Positions 52,574 through 63,657 of a stretch of 64,000 nt of DNA are shown in pieces. Both the position numbers and the translations under genes were made by a program. Positions within the stretch are counted from its first letter, which is position 1. Each line of letters opens with the position of its first letter. Origin of the DNA: Nocardioides sp. NBC_00368. Lineage in GTDB: Bacteria > Actinomycetota > Actinomycetes > Propionibacteriales > Nocardioidaceae. Location: NCBI RefSeq assembly GCF_036090055.1, contig NZ_CP107970.1, forward strand, positions 1,862,501 to 1,926,500, given 5' to 3'. Below the pieces are notes generated by a model that was given only the letters and a program-made list of their open reading frames with translations, made no database searches and was not told the DNA's origin.

Positions 52574-53134
52574 ATGGAGTTCTTCTGCTACCACCGCGAC
52601 CGTCCGGGATCGACACCGCTGCGAACCGAGATGGTGGAGCAGCACTGGACCTACATGGACGCCTTCGCCGAGACGATGATCGCCCGGGGTCCGACCTTCC
52701 TGGACGACGACACCCTCACCGGCAGCGTGCACATCCTCGACCTCCCGGATGCCTCCGCCGCCCGCGCGTTCGCCTTCGAGGAGCCCGGCTACCAGGCGGG
52801 GGCCTATCGCGACGTGATGCTGCGACGGTGGAGCAACTCCCTCGGCCGGACCATGTGGGACTACGACGGCCGGCCCGGCAGCGACCGTTACCTCGTCCTC
52901 GGGTTCACGGAGCCGACGACGGACCGCCTCGACCTGCCGGACAACGACGCGCTGATCGCCGCCGGACCGCTGCTCTCCGACGACGGAGCCGCGGTGCTCG
53001 GCGCGGCCGTGCTGCTGGAGGCGGCATCCGAGCCGGTCGCGCGGGCGATCCTCTCCCCCGACCCCTACGTCGGGATCGAGGTCCACCGCTGGGAGTTCGG
53101 CGGGCGGCCAACGCAGCAGGGCCCGGCCCGGTAA
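52574..53134 (+). CDS. YciI-family protein, double-domain
   Basis: A 186-residue protein. The first half ('MEFFCYHRDRPGSTPLRTEMVEQHWTYMDAF', 'GSVHILDLPDASAARAFAFEEPGYQAGAYRDVMLRRW' in parts) is a YciI/YCII dimeric alpha-beta barrel unit with the conserved His of the family; the second half looks like a divergent second unit. The ATG at 52574 begins the domain. Activity of the family is largely unknown. It lies 10 bp before the UBP zinc-finger gene. Confidence 0.8.
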   Translation: MEFFCYHRDRPGSTPLRTEMVEQHWTYMDAFAETMIARGPTFLDDDTLTGSVHILDLPDASAARAFAFEEPGYQAGAYRDVMLRRWSNSLGRTMWDYDGRPGSDRYLVLGFTEPTTDRLDLPDNDALIAAGPLLSDDGAAVLGAAVLLEAASEPVARAILSPDPYVGIEVHRWEFGGRPTQQGPAR

Positions 53135-53144
53135 CGTGAGCGCC

Positions 53145-53495
53145 ATGACCGGCACACCAGGGATCGACGTCGCTGCCCCGCCATCCGGCACCGGATGTGC
53201 CGAGTGCCTCTCGAGCGACTCCGGCTGGTGGTTCCACCTTCGGCGGTGCGCCGAGTGCGGACACGTGGGCTGCTGCGACAGCTCCCCGGCGCAGCACGCC
53301 AGCCACCACTTCCGCGAGACGGGGCACCGCTACATGCAGAGCTTCGAGCCCGGCGAGACGTGGTTCTGGGACTTCGAGAACCAGGAGGCGCTCCAGGGTC
53401 CGGAGCTGGCCGCGCCGACGAGCCGGCCCGAGTCGCAGGCCGCACCGGCACCCGCGGATCGCGTCCCGCAGGACTGGCAGTCGCACCTGCACTGA
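53145..53495 (+). CDS. UBP-type zinc-finger protein
   Basis: A 116-residue protein with a ZnF-UBP domain at about 15-75: 'GCAECLSSDSGWWFHLRRC', 'ECGHVGCCDSSPAQHASHHF' and 'TGHRYMQSFEPGETWFW'. The cysteines and histidines form the expected zinc sites. In eukaryotes the domain binds the free C-terminus of ubiquitin; its bacterial partner is unknown. TAACGT lies seven bases before the ATG at 53145 (leaderless), which favours this start over the GTG at 53136. Confidence 0.85.
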   Translation: MTGTPGIDVAAPPSGTGCAECLSSDSGWWFHLRRCAECGHVGCCDSSPAQHASHHFRETGHRYMQSFEPGETWFWDFENQEALQGPELAAPTSRPESQAAPAPADRVPQDWQSHLH

Positions 53496-53520
53496 CCGGG
53501 GCGACCCGAGGGCGCGTACG

Positions 53521-53562
53521 CACGAGGGGCCCCGACCGCAGCAGCGGTCGGGGCCCCTCGTG
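53521..53562. terminator. Bidirectional hairpin terminator
   Basis: Two exact complementary 19-bp arms (53521-53539 and 53544-53562) flank an AGCA loop between the UBP gene and the convergent cold-shock gene. The arms are very GC-rich. Confidence 0.85.
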
Positions 53563-53567
53563 GTGAA

Positions 53568-53771
53568 TCAGGAGACGCGGACGTTCTCGGCCTGCGGGCC
53601 CTTGGGGCCCTGGGTGACGTCGAACTCGACCTTCTGGTTCTCGTCGAGCGACTTGTAGCCGTTGGTCTGGATGGCGGAGAAGTGAACGAACACGTCCTCG
53701 CCGCCGCCGTCCTGCGCGATGAAGCCGAAGCCCTTGTCAGCGTTGAACCACTTGACGGTGCCCTGAGCCAT
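53568..53771 (-). CDS. cspA: Cold-shock protein, CspA family
   Basis: A 67-residue single-strand nucleic-acid-binding protein with RNP1 'KGFGFI' and RNP2 'DVFVHFSAI'. It acts as an RNA chaperone in the cytoplasm. AAAGGA precedes the ATG at 53771. An upstream stretch of about 150 bp without genes could be the long leader typical of csp mRNAs. Normal length, nothing missing. Confidence 0.95.
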   Translation of the reverse strand: MAQGTVKWFNADKGFGFIAQDGGGEDVFVHFSAIQTNGYKSLDENQKVEFDVTQGPKGPQAENVRVS

Positions 53772-53988
53772 GATCTTTTCCTTTGTTCGGTGCCGGGACA
53801 CTGTGCCCCGAGCCGCTGAAGACATCCATCTGTGCTGATGTCCAGCGAACCGAAAACCAGGATAAAGAGATACAAGCCGCGACTTCGTGTGCGGCCAGGA
53901 CGACTTGCAGAGCCGTCCCTTCAACATCCCTCACGGTACGCCATCAGGCCCGGAATCGCGGTTTCCACGCGATCCCGGGCCCGTCGGA

Positions 53989-55497
53989 TCAGACCCGCGC
54001 CGACTCCTCGCGCGAACCGTCGGCCTCGAGCAGGCGGATCGCCTCGTCGAACTCGGCCTCGATGTCCGGGTTCTCCTTGTAGGTGGCCAGGCTGACCACC
54101 ACGGCGACGATCGTGTTGAGCACGAAGCCCGGCACGATCTCGTACATCTGCGAGCTGAGGGCCTCGATGTTGCCCCACACGACGACGGTCACCGCACCGA
54201 CGACCAGACCGGCCAGCGCACCAGGCGCGGTGAGCTTTCGCCACCACAGCGCGAGCAGGATGATCGGGCCGAAGGAGGCGCCGAAGCCCGCCCAGGCGTA
54301 GGCGACCAGGTCGAGCACGGTGCCGGTCTTCGGCCAGGCCAGGAACGCCGCCACGACAGCGATGCCGAGCACGGCGAGCCGGCCGAACAGGACCAGCTGG
54401 CGGTCGGAGGCGTCGTTCTTGAAGACGGCCTTGTAGAGGTCCTCGACCAGCGCCGAGGAGGTCACCAGGAGCTGGGAGGAGATCGTGCTCATGATCGCGG
54501 CGAGCACGGCGGCGAGCATGATGCCCGCGACCAGCGGGTGGAAGAGGATCTGGCCCAGGACGATGAAGACGGCCTCCGGGTCCTTCAGCGTCGCGTCGGG
54601 GTTCTGCTGGAAGTAGGCGATGCCCACGAGCGCGGTGCCGACGGCGCCGAAGAGGCTCAGCAGCATCCAGCCGATGCCGATGCGCCGCGCGGAGGCGGCC
54701 TCTCCTGCCGTACGCAGGGCCATGAACCGGACGATGATGTGCGGCTGGCCGAAGTAGCCCAGACCCCACGCCGCCGCCGAGATGACACCGAGCGCGGTCG
54801 CGCCTTCGAGCATGCTCAGCCGCGACGGGTCGACGGCGCGGATGCTGTCGAAGGTCTCAGCCGGCCCGCCGGTCACGAAGACACCCACGACGGGCACCAG
54901 GATCAGTGCGAGCAGCATGATCGCGCCCTGCACGAAGTCGGTGTAGGAGACCGCGAGGAAGCCACCGAAGAGCGTGTACGCCACCACGACCGCGGCCACC
55001 ACCAGCATGCCGGTGTGGTAGTCGGTGTTGAACGAGCTCTCGAAGAAGACGCCGCCGGCGACCATGCCCGAGGACACGTAGAAGGTGAAGAACACCAGGA
55101 TGACGGCGCCGGAGGCCATCCGCAGCAGCCGCGAGCTGTCCTTCAGCCGGTTCTCCAGGAAGCTCGGCACGGTGATCGAGTCGCCCGAGACCTCGGTGTA
55201 CGTCCGCAGCCGCGGCGCCACGACCTTCCAGTTGAGCCAGGCGCCGACGGTCAGGCCGACGGCGATCCAGCCCTCCATCAGCCCGGTCGCGTAGATCGCG
55301 CCGGGCAGGCCCATGAGCAGCCACCCGGACATGTCCGAGGCACCCGCGCTCAACGCACTCACCATCGGGCCGAGGTCACGGCCGCCCAGCATGTAGTCGT
55401 CGAGGTTCGAGGTGCGCCGGTAGGCCCAGGCGCCGATGCCGAGCATCGCGACCATGTAGGCCACGAGCGCAAGCATTTGGTAGGTCAGGTCTGACAT
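53989..55497 (-). CDS. putP: Sodium/proline symporter
   Basis: A 502-residue member of the sodium:solute symporter family with about 13 membrane helices. 'LGGRDLGPMVSALSAGASDMSGWLLMGLPGAIYATGLMEGW' (in parts) and 'GYFGQPHIIVRFMA' are the signatures of PutP. It imports proline with sodium across the cytoplasmic membrane. GGAG precedes the ATG at 55497. It is not next to putA, so osmoprotectant uptake is as likely as catabolism. Confidence 0.92.
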   Translation of the reverse strand: MSDLTYQMLALVAYMVAMLGIGAWAYRRTSNLDDYMLGGRDLGPMVSALSAGASDMSGWLLMGLPGAIYATGLMEGWIAVGLTVGAWLNWKVVAPRLRTYTEVSGDSITVPSFLENRLKDSSRLLRMASGAVILVFFTFYVSSGMVAGGVFFESSFNTDYHTGMLVVAAVVVAYTLFGGFLAVSYTDFVQGAIMLLALILVPVVGVFVTGGPAETFDSIRAVDPSRLSMLEGATALGVISAAAWGLGYFGQPHIIVRFMALRTAGEAASARRIGIGWMLLSLFGAVGTALVGIAYFQQNPDATLKDPEAVFIVLGQILFHPLVAGIMLAAVLAAIMSTISSQLLVTSSALVEDLYKAVFKNDASDRQLVLFGRLAVLGIAVVAAFLAWPKTGTVLDLVAYAWAGFGASFGPIILLALWWRKLTAPGALAGLVVGAVTVVVWGNIEALSSQMYEIVPGFVLNTIVAVVVSLATYKENPDIEAEFDEAIRLLEADGSREESARV

Positions 55498-55670
55498 CAA
55501 AACTCCATAATCGGGGGAAACGCCGCCGCAGAACCTAACCCGTAGACCTCGTTTGACTGTGATCGACGCCGCACGGCCGCGCTGGACCACGTCTGAGGTT
55601 GCTTGGCATCGGCGTGACGATCTCGACGTACGCACCCGCGGCGGGCTCAGATGCCCTACGGTCTTCCGCT

Positions 55671-56123
55671 GTGAGTACCACTGTCATCGTGGCCGCGACG
55701 AGTCTCCTCGCCACCCTTCTCGGTGCCGGGCTCGGCGCGTACTGGCAGCACCGGAACAACCGCAACCTGCAGCTGCTGGACGCCAGGATCCGCGTGTACG
55801 GCGAGTGCGCGGCGAGCCTGTACGAGTTCGAGCGCGTCACCTACAGCCGCGTCAAGGCCAGGCTCGACGATCTCCCCCACGCTGAGCGGGAAGCCCTGCG
55901 ACAGGAGGCCTACCGCAACAACTCGGCCGCGCGCGCAGCCATCGGTCAGCTGAGCGTCCTCAGCGCCGGCAGCGCGGTCCCCAAGCGGTTCGGGCGCATC
56001 CGCGAGGACATCGGCGACCTCAACGACGCCACGGACCGCGAGGACCTCAAGGAGCGGCACGACAAGATCTACGTGGACCTCGACCGGGTTCTCGAGCAGG
56101 CCCGCACCGACCTCACCCGCTAG
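55671..56123 (+). CDS. Hypothetical single-helix membrane protein, 150 aa
   Basis: One N-terminal helix ('VIVAATSLLATLLGAGLGAYW', residues 5-25) is followed by a charged helical domain that may form a coiled coil ('LYEFERVTYSRVKARLDDLPHAEREALRQEAYRNN' in parts). The GTG at 55671 has TACGGT eight bases upstream and no Shine-Dalgarno sequence. Function unknown. Confidence 0.65.
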   Translation: MSTTVIVAATSLLATLLGAGLGAYWQHRNNRNLQLLDARIRVYGECAASLYEFERVTYSRVKARLDDLPHAEREALRQEAYRNNSAARAAIGQLSVLSAGSAVPKRFGRIREDIGDLNDATDREDLKERHDKIYVDLDRVLEQARTDLTR

Positions 56124-56228
56124 CTCGACGGTGACCAAAGCCCCTCGCCGGGTCCACTTTGGGCCCTGCCGACCCGACTCTCCCGCGGGCGAGATTCGTA
56201 GGGACAGCGGGTCGCGAGGAGGATCGGC

Positions 56229-57973
<1,745 letters not shown>

Positions 57974-57977
<4 letters not shown>

Positions 57978-58996
57978 CCGCCCACCGCCGCCCTGCTCAG
58001 ACCAAGGCTCCGCAGACTCAGAGCGGCGCAGTCGCCAAGCATCGGGCCGAGCTGCTGCGTACGATGCTGGCCATCCGCCGCTTCGAGGAGCGGTGCGCGG
58101 AGCTCTACAGCGCCGCCAAGATCCGCGGCTTCCTGCATCTCTACGTCGGCGAGGAGGCGATCGCCACCGGCGTCGTCTCGGCGCTGTCCGGCGACGACGC
58201 GATCGTCTCGACGTACCGAGAGCACGGCCACGCGCTGGCCCGCGGCGTCCCGATGGACGCCGTCATGGCCGAGCTCTTCGGCAGACAGACCGGCTGCAGC
58301 CGCGGCCGCGGCGGGTCGATGCACCTGTTTCACCGGCCGACCTCGTTCGTCGGAGGCAACGCGATCGTCGGCGGCGGGATCCCGCTGGCCGTCGGTCTGG
58401 CTCTCGCCGACAAGCTGCAAGGACGTGACCGGGTGACGGTGTGCTTCTTCGGCGAGGGCGCCGCGGCGGAGGGCGAGTTCCACGAGGCACTCAACCTCGC
58501 CAGCCTGTGGCAGCTGCCGGTGCTCTTCTGCTGCGAGAACAACCGCTACGCGATGGGCACCACGATCGCGAAGGAGCACGGCCGGACCGATCTCGCGCTC
58601 CGTGCCTCGTCCTACGGTCTCGTCGCGGCCCCGGTCGACGGCATGGACGTTCTCGCCGTCGAGAGCGCGGCGCGACGGGCGGTCGACGGCATCCGGTCCG
58701 GCGGCGGTCCGCACTTCCTCGAGCTGGCGACCTACCGCTTCCGGGCGCACTCCATGTACGACCCGGACCGCTACCGCGACAAGACCGAGATCGCGGACTG
58801 GAAGGGACGCGACCCGATCGACGCGCTCGAGACGGTGATGCGGGCCGACGGCCAGCTCACCGACCAGGCACTGAGCGCGATGGAGGCCGAGATCGCCGCC
58901 GAGATCGACCTGGCCGTCGCCGCCGCCGAGGAGGGCCCGCTGGAGCCGGTCGAGGAGCTGACCCGATTCGTGTGCTCGGACCAGGAGGCGTCATGA
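57974..58996 (+). CDS. 2-oxoacid dehydrogenase E1 component, alpha subunit
   Basis: A 340-residue thiamine-diphosphate enzyme subunit. 'LHLYVGEEAIATGVVSAL', 'STYREHGHALARG', 'GRGGSMHLF' and the cofactor motif 'FFGEGAAAEGEFHEALNLASLW' to 'CCENNRYAMGT' are those of pyruvate or acetoin dehydrogenase E1-alpha. 'YRFRAHSMYDPDRYRDKTEI' near the C-terminus is closer to the pyruvate type. It decarboxylates the oxoacid with the beta subunit. ATGA overlaps join it to both neighbours. Confidence 0.9.
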
Positions 58997-59982
58997 CCAC
59001 AGCGACCGCGTTGGAGACCACCTATCGCGACATGCTCCGAGAAGCGCTGCGCGAGGCGCTCCGCGAGGACGACCGGGTGTTCCTGATGGGCGAGGACGTC
59101 GGTGACTACGGGGGCTGCTTCGCGGTGAGCCTCGGTCTGCTCGAGGAGTTCGGTCCTGAGCGGATCCGGGACACCCCGCTCTCCGAGTCCGCCTTCGTGG
59201 GGGCCGGTATCGGCGCGGCGATCGGCGGGATGCGACCGATCGTCGAGGTGATGACCGTCAACTTCAGCCTGCTCGCGCTCGACCAGATCATGAACACGGC
59301 GGCATCGCTGCTCTACATGTCCGGTGGGCAGTACAACGTACCTCTGGTGATCCGGATGACCACCGGCGCCGGACGGCAGCTGGCCGCGCAGCACTCGCAC
59401 AGCCTCGAAGGCTGGTACGCCCACATCCCAGGCATCCGGGTGCTCACCCCGGCCACGCTCGAGGATGCCCGCGGAATGCTCGCCCCCGCGCTCGCGCACC
59501 CCGACCCGGTGCTGATCTTCGAGCACGGCTCGCTGTACACGTTGAAGGGGACGATCGCCGCCGATGCCGGCCCGGTGGACATCGACCACGCAGCCATCCG
59601 CCGGCCGGGCACCGACCTGTCGTTGATCACCTACGGCGGCACGCTGCAGAAGACGCTCGAGGCGGCCGAGACCCTGGCCGAGGAAGGGATCTCCGCCGAG
59701 GTCGTCGACCTGCGCACCCTGCGCCCGCTCGACGACGCGACGATCATCGAGTCGGTGCGACGTACGCATCGGGCCGTCGTCGTGGACGAGGGCTGGCGCA
59801 GCGGGAGCATCTCCGCCGAGATCGGCACTCGCATCATGGCGCAGGCCTTCTACGATCTCGACGCCCCGGTGGAGCGGGTCTGCACCGCCGAGGTGCCGCT
59901 CCCCTACGCCAAGCACCTGGAGGACGCCGCTCTCCCGCAGTCCGAGGACGTCGTCGCCGCCGCCCGCAAGGTCGTGAGGTGA
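58993..59982 (+). CDS. 2-oxoacid dehydrogenase E1 component, beta subunit
   Basis: A 329-residue transketolase-like subunit. 'FLMGEDVGDYGGCFAVSLGLLEEFGPERIRDTPLSESAFVGAGIGAAIGGMRPIVEVM' (in parts) and 'VDLRTLRPLDDATIIESV' are the family landmarks. It completes the E1 heterotetramer and transfers the acyl group to the E2 lipoyl arm. CCAGGAGG precedes the ATG, which overlaps the alpha-subunit stop. Full length. Confidence 0.92.
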   Translation: MTTATALETTYRDMLREALREALREDDRVFLMGEDVGDYGGCFAVSLGLLEEFGPERIRDTPLSESAFVGAGIGAAIGGMRPIVEVMTVNFSLLALDQIMNTAASLLYMSGGQYNVPLVIRMTTGAGRQLAAQHSHSLEGWYAHIPGIRVLTPATLEDARGMLAPALAHPDPVLIFEHGSLYTLKGTIAADAGPVDIDHAAIRRPGTDLSLITYGGTLQKTLEAAETLAEEGISAEVVDLRTLRPLDDATIIESVRRTHRAVVVDEGWRSGSISAEIGTRIMAQAFYDLDAPVERVCTAEVPLPYAKHLEDAALPQSEDVVAAARKVVR

Positions 59983-59985
59983 GCC

Positions 59986-61266
59986 ATGGCCGACTTCACC
60001 ATGCCCTCGCTGGGAGCCGACATGGACGAGGGCACGCTCCAGGAGTGGCTGGTCAAACCCGGTGACGCCGTCCACAGGGGCGACATCGTCGCCGTCGTGG
60101 ACACCGCCAAGGCCAACATCGAGGTGGAGTCCTTCGTCGAAGGCGTCGTCCAGCAGCTGCTCGTCGAACCGGGGACCACCGTCCCCGTCGGACAGGTCCT
60201 CGCGGTCCTCGGGAACGGAGTCTCCGCAGCGCCGTCCGGCGAGGAACCGGTGGCGCCATCGCCCGAGGTCGAAGCACCACCTGTCGCACCGACCCACGCC
60301 CCGAAGAGAGCGCCCAAGAAGGCGCCGAAGAAGGGCGCGGAGGAAGCCGCGGCGGACGTCCCGGTGGCTGCCGAAGTGGCTGCCGAGGTAACTGCCGAGC
60401 GCCCCGGATCGGTCCGCGTGACTCCTCTCGCCCGGCGACTGGCCGCCGAGCTGGGCGTCGACCTCCGAACCGTGACGACGACGGACGACGCGCCGATCCG
60501 CGCCAAGGACGTACGCGCCGCGGCGGCCTCGCCCGCCCCCGTTGCCGCGGCCCCGCCGGAGCCGGTTCCCGAGGAGACCCACCCGGCGCACCAGCCGCCC
60601 AAGGCGGACGCGATGCGCACCGTGATCGCCAACCTGATGAGCCGCTCGAAGCGCGAGGTTCCGCACTACTACCTCTCGACCACGGTCGATCTGGGGCACG
60701 CGATGGCGTGGCTGCACGAGCGCAACCGTGCCCTCGACGTCAGCCACCGGCTGGTGCCGGCGGCGCTGATGCTGAAAGCGACCGCGCTGGCCGCGCAGGC
60801 GACGCCGGCGCTGAACGGCTTCTGGGTCGACGGCGGCTTCACCCCCGGCGGTGCCGTGCACCTGGGCATCGCGATCTCGCTGCGTGGCGGTGGACTCGTC
60901 GCTCCCGCGCTGCACGACGCGGCCGACCTCTCCGTCGAGGAGCTGATGGCAGGGATGCGGGACCTGGTGACCCGCGCCCGCGCGGGCCACCTTCGTGGCA
61001 GCGAGCTCAGCGACTCGACCATCACGGTCACCAACCTGGGCGAGCAGGGCGTGGAGGCGGTGCACGGGGTCATCTACCCGCCGCAGGTGGCGCTGGTCGG
61101 CTTCGGCCGCGTCGTCGAACGGCCCTGGGCGGTGGACGGCCTCATCGGCGTACGTCCTGTCACCACGCTGACTCTCGCGGGCGACCACCGCGCCACCGAC
61201 GGCTTCACCGGCGCCCGCTTCCTCACCGACATCGAGCAACGACTCCAGCACCCGGAGGACCTATGA
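59986..61266 (+). CDS. Dihydrolipoamide acyltransferase (E2)
   Basis: A 426-residue E2 with one lipoyl domain (1-78, lipoyl-Lys K42 in 'VVDTAKANIEVE'), an Ala/Pro linker, a peripheral-subunit-binding domain (about 142-178, 'RVTPLARRLAAELGVDL') and a catalytic domain (about 205-426) with H401 and D405 in 'AGDHRATDGFTG'. It transfers the acyl group to CoA. No E3 (dihydrolipoamide dehydrogenase) gene is nearby, so the complex must borrow one. It starts four bases after the beta-subunit stop and overlaps the carrier-protein gene. Confidence 0.92.
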   Translation: MADFTMPSLGADMDEGTLQEWLVKPGDAVHRGDIVAVVDTAKANIEVESFVEGVVQQLLVEPGTTVPVGQVLAVLGNGVSAAPSGEEPVAPSPEVEAPPVAPTHAPKRAPKKAPKKGAEEAAADVPVAAEVAAEVTAERPGSVRVTPLARRLAAELGVDLRTVTTTDDAPIRAKDVRAAAASPAPVAAAPPEPVPEETHPAHQPPKADAMRTVIANLMSRSKREVPHYYLSTTVDLGHAMAWLHERNRALDVSHRLVPAALMLKATALAAQATPALNGFWVDGGFTPGGAVHLGIAISLRGGGLVAPALHDAADLSVEELMAGMRDLVTRARAGHLRGSELSDSTITVTNLGEQGVEAVHGVIYPPQVALVGFGRVVERPWAVDGLIGVRPVTTLTLAGDHRATDGFTGARFLTDIEQRLQHPEDL

Positions 61267-61553
61267 CCCGCGACGCCACCACCATGTCTCCCGCCGCCGC
61301 CCGCGCGGCGATCGCTGCGGCGATCACGCGAATCGTGCCCGACGCCGACTTCGACGCCCTGCCCGACGATGCTCAGCTCCGCGCCGAGCTGGAGCTCGAC
61401 TCGCTCGACTTCCTCTCCTTCGTCGAGCTGCTCAGCGGCTCGACCGGCATCCGGATCGACGAGTCCGACTACCCCGACCTCGCGACCATGGGCCGCGCCA
61501 TCGCCTTCCTGACGGCTCGTGCCACCGACGGCGGGGGCCGCGGAGGAAAGTAG
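61263..61553 (+). CDS. Acyl carrier protein linked to the dehydrogenase operon
   Basis: A 96-residue carrier protein. S47 in 'AELELDSLDFLSFVELL' is the phosphopantetheine attachment site, and helices before and after fit the ACP fold. The ATG overlaps the E2 stop (ATGA), so it is the fifth gene of the operon. An ACP beside a 2-oxoacid dehydrogenase is unusual; it may accept the acyl group made by the complex or by the AcsA-like enzyme, but no ketosynthase is present here. Confidence 0.88.
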   Translation: MTRDATTMSPAAARAAIAAAITRIVPDADFDALPDDAQLRAELELDSLDFLSFVELLSGSTGIRIDESDYPDLATMGRAIAFLTARATDGGGRGGK

Positions 61554-61583
61554 CGAGCCGTCGGCTCGATCAGCCCGCCTCTG

Positions 61584-62534
61584 TCACCCCAGGCCACCTT
61601 GCGCCCGTACCCATTCGTCGTACGGCACGGGGTCGGCGTCCTCCTCGGCCTGACCGACGATGCTGTCGGTGAACCAGGTCCGCAGGGACACCATCTCCGG
61701 CGTCGAGCGCAGGGTGAGCAGGTGGTGGGTCTCGCCGATCTCGTCGGCCAGGTTGTCCGCGGCGAGCAGCTCACGGAGCAGGGGCGCCATCTCGCGCGGA
61801 AGGGTCATCTCGATGTCGACGTACTCCAGCCCCGCCGCGGCTGCGTCCAGGGCGATCCGACGACCCATGTGACGCGCGAAGGCCGGCCGGGTCACCAGGC
61901 GTTCGATGAGCTGGCCGAGCTCGCGCGGCGGGGTCGGGCCGTCGTCGGAGTCGATGAGCTGGAGCTCACGGACCAGATCGTCGAGGCGCTGGTCGATCTG
62001 GAGACCGAGCTGCACCGGGCAGCGAGGCAACCGGACGGTGACCCAGTCCGCTGGCAGGACGACCGGCTCCGCCATCGGCTGCTCGCCGAACTCGACCGCG
62101 GGAGGTCGTACGTCGTGCTCGACCCCGTCGCCGACGAGGTCTGCCCAGATCCTCCGGCCGTCGACACGCTCCTCGATCCCCCATGACTTCGCCAGCACCG
62201 ACACGATCGCCAGCCCGCGCCCGGTGGTGCCTTGACTCTCGACGGGCGGCGGAGCCACGGCCGGGAGCGGAACCAGTGCGCCGTCGTCCTCGACGCTGAG
62301 CCGCACCCCGGGCTCGAGATCACGCATCCGGACCTGCATGTAGGGGCTGCCGCTGTGCAGCGCGGAGTTCGCCGCCATCTCGGTCACGCACAGGGCGGCG
62401 TCGTCGACCAGATGCGGACGGCCCCACTCCCGGAGCCCGTCGGTGACGAATCTGCGCGCACCGGGCACGCTGGCGGCCTCGGCGGAGAGACGCACCCGCA
62501 GCTCAGGACGGCCTCTGTCGGGCACAGAGATCAT
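61584..62534 (-). CDS. RsbW-like ATP-binding regulator with an extra C-terminal domain
   Basis: A 316-residue protein. The N-terminal ~130 residues form a GHKL ATPase domain of the anti-sigma type, with the N box 'DDAALCVTEMAANSALHSG' and 'TTGRGLAIVSVLAKSWGI'. The C-terminal ~170 residues ('VQLGLQIDQRLDDLVRELQLIDSD' to the end) are helical and are seen in some actinobacterial stress regulators; their role is unknown. It ends 31 bp from the convergent ACP gene. No sigma factor lies next to it. Start ATG at 62534. Confidence 0.82.
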   Translation of the reverse strand: MISVPDRGRPELRVRLSAEAASVPGARRFVTDGLREWGRPHLVDDAALCVTEMAANSALHSGSPYMQVRMRDLEPGVRLSVEDDGALVPLPAVAPPPVESQGTTGRGLAIVSVLAKSWGIEERVDGRRIWADLVGDGVEHDVRPPAVEFGEQPMAEPVVLPADWVTVRLPRCPVQLGLQIDQRLDDLVRELQLIDSDDGPTPPRELGQLIERLVTRPAFARHMGRRIALDAAAAGLEYVDIEMTLPREMAPLLRELLAADNLADEIGETHHLLTLRSTPEMVSLRTWFTDSIVGQAEEDADPVPYDEWVRAQGGLG

Positions 62535-62588
62535 GGGCCCAGTCTGCCCCGCGCCTCCCCCAGTCGTCACTGATCTCGACAGGGCCGA

Positions 62589-63134
62589 TCAGTTGACGCC
62601 GGATCGCCGGGCCCGGTGGCGGCGGACCGCAGCCCGGTTGGCACAGCGGACCGAGCAGTAGCGCTGGCGTCCGTTGCGGGTCACGTCCACGACCACCGCG
62701 GTGCACGAGTCCCCCTCGATCTGCCCCGCGGCGCACCTGCTCAGGCGGTGGATCCCGCGAGTGGTCAGGTGCAGCGCCGTGCCCACGCTGATCACCGCTC
62801 GCAGCACGTCGGGAAGCGAATCGTTGGTGTCGTCACGGAAGTGGATGTGCCACCCCTCCTCGTCGTGGTCGGTCAGCCTCGGGTACGCGGTCGCCTGCGC
62901 CATCAGCTCGTTGAGCAACCGCGCCCGTTCCGCCGGCTCCTGCGCATCGACGACACGGAGCCACTCGTCGATCACCTCCCGAGTACGTCGGTGGTCGTCC
63001 GCAGACTCACCGAAGTCCATCGTCATCCCGAACTCCCGGGTCCGAGCCTCGATCCCGGCCCGGTCCTCGGGCCAGTCGTCGGCCAGCGAACCGGCCATCA
63101 GCACGGCGTACTCGCCGTAAGGGTTGAGATGCAT
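62589..63134 (-). CDS. CGNR zinc-finger / ABATE-domain regulator
   Basis: A 181-residue protein. The N-terminal helical ABATE-like domain carries 'WLRVVDAQEPAERARLLNELMAQ', and the C-terminal zinc finger 'SCTAVVVDVTRNGRQRYCSVRCANRAAVRRHRARR' (in parts) is a CGNR variant with SVRCANR in place of CGNR-type loops. It probably binds DNA. The ATG at 63134 has TGTAAT six bases upstream and no Shine-Dalgarno sequence. Divergent from the next gene by 26 bp. Confidence 0.88.
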   Translation of the reverse strand: MHLNPYGEYAVLMAGSLADDWPEDRAGIEARTREFGMTMDFGESADDHRRTREVIDEWLRVVDAQEPAERARLLNELMAQATAYPRLTDHDEEGWHIHFRDDTNDSLPDVLRAVISVGTALHLTTRGIHRLSRCAAGQIEGDSCTAVVVDVTRNGRQRYCSVRCANRAAVRRHRARRSGVN

Positions 63135-63160
63135 AAGACCATTACAGCAAAGTGGCGACC

Positions 63161-63355
63161 ATGACCGACAGCGCAATCGAACAGTCCCGGGACGTGGACG
63201 CCCTCCACGAGCACGGCTGGCTCACCGAGTCCAGCCATCAGACGTCGGAGGGTCGAGTTCTCTACGTGCGCTGCGCCCGGTGCGGCGTACGTCGTGTCGA
63301 CCTCCAGCCGCACCCGCTCCTGCCGCCGCAGTCACTGAGCCGCGAGCAGGGCTGA
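63161..63355 (+). CDS. Hypothetical small protein, 64 aa
   Basis: A small soluble protein with one CxxC pair in 'VRCARCGVRRVDLQPHP', which may bind zinc as half of a site, perhaps as a dimer. The ATG at 63161 (MTDSAIEQSRD) is preferred to the GTG at 63152. Unknown function; it shares a short divergent promoter with the CGNR gene. Confidence 0.55.
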   Translation: MTDSAIEQSRDVDALHEHGWLTESSHQTSEGRVLYVRCARCGVRRVDLQPHPLLPPQSLSREQG

Positions 63356-63657
63356 CACCTGACGCCACATCGGGGCGCCGGGCCGCGACCCCGAGCAGGT
63401 GTCGAGGTCGCGGCACCCGACGACGCCATCGTGGTGTCACTTCCGCACCTTGCGGCAGGAAAGAAGTCACCCAGACCTTTCATCGGGTGAACCCACGGTA
63501 GTCGCGCCCCCACCCCTACATGCAACCGATCATCGTGTTTCACAGTCGCCTGAGCCGAACTCGCGGTCAGCCTCGAACGTCCGATTCGAGAACCCGCGTG
63601 CCCGTGGAAACGGCCATTCCGGCCACGCCACCCGCTCCGTTCTGAGAAGGTCAGGAT
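63356..63657. other. 302-bp upstream region of the response-regulator gene
   Basis: No gene is supported. Only short imperfect inverted repeats are seen (for example CCGCA/TGCGG near 63447-63459). The promoter of the response-regulator gene must lie here, but no clear -35/-10 pair stands out. Confidence 0.4.
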
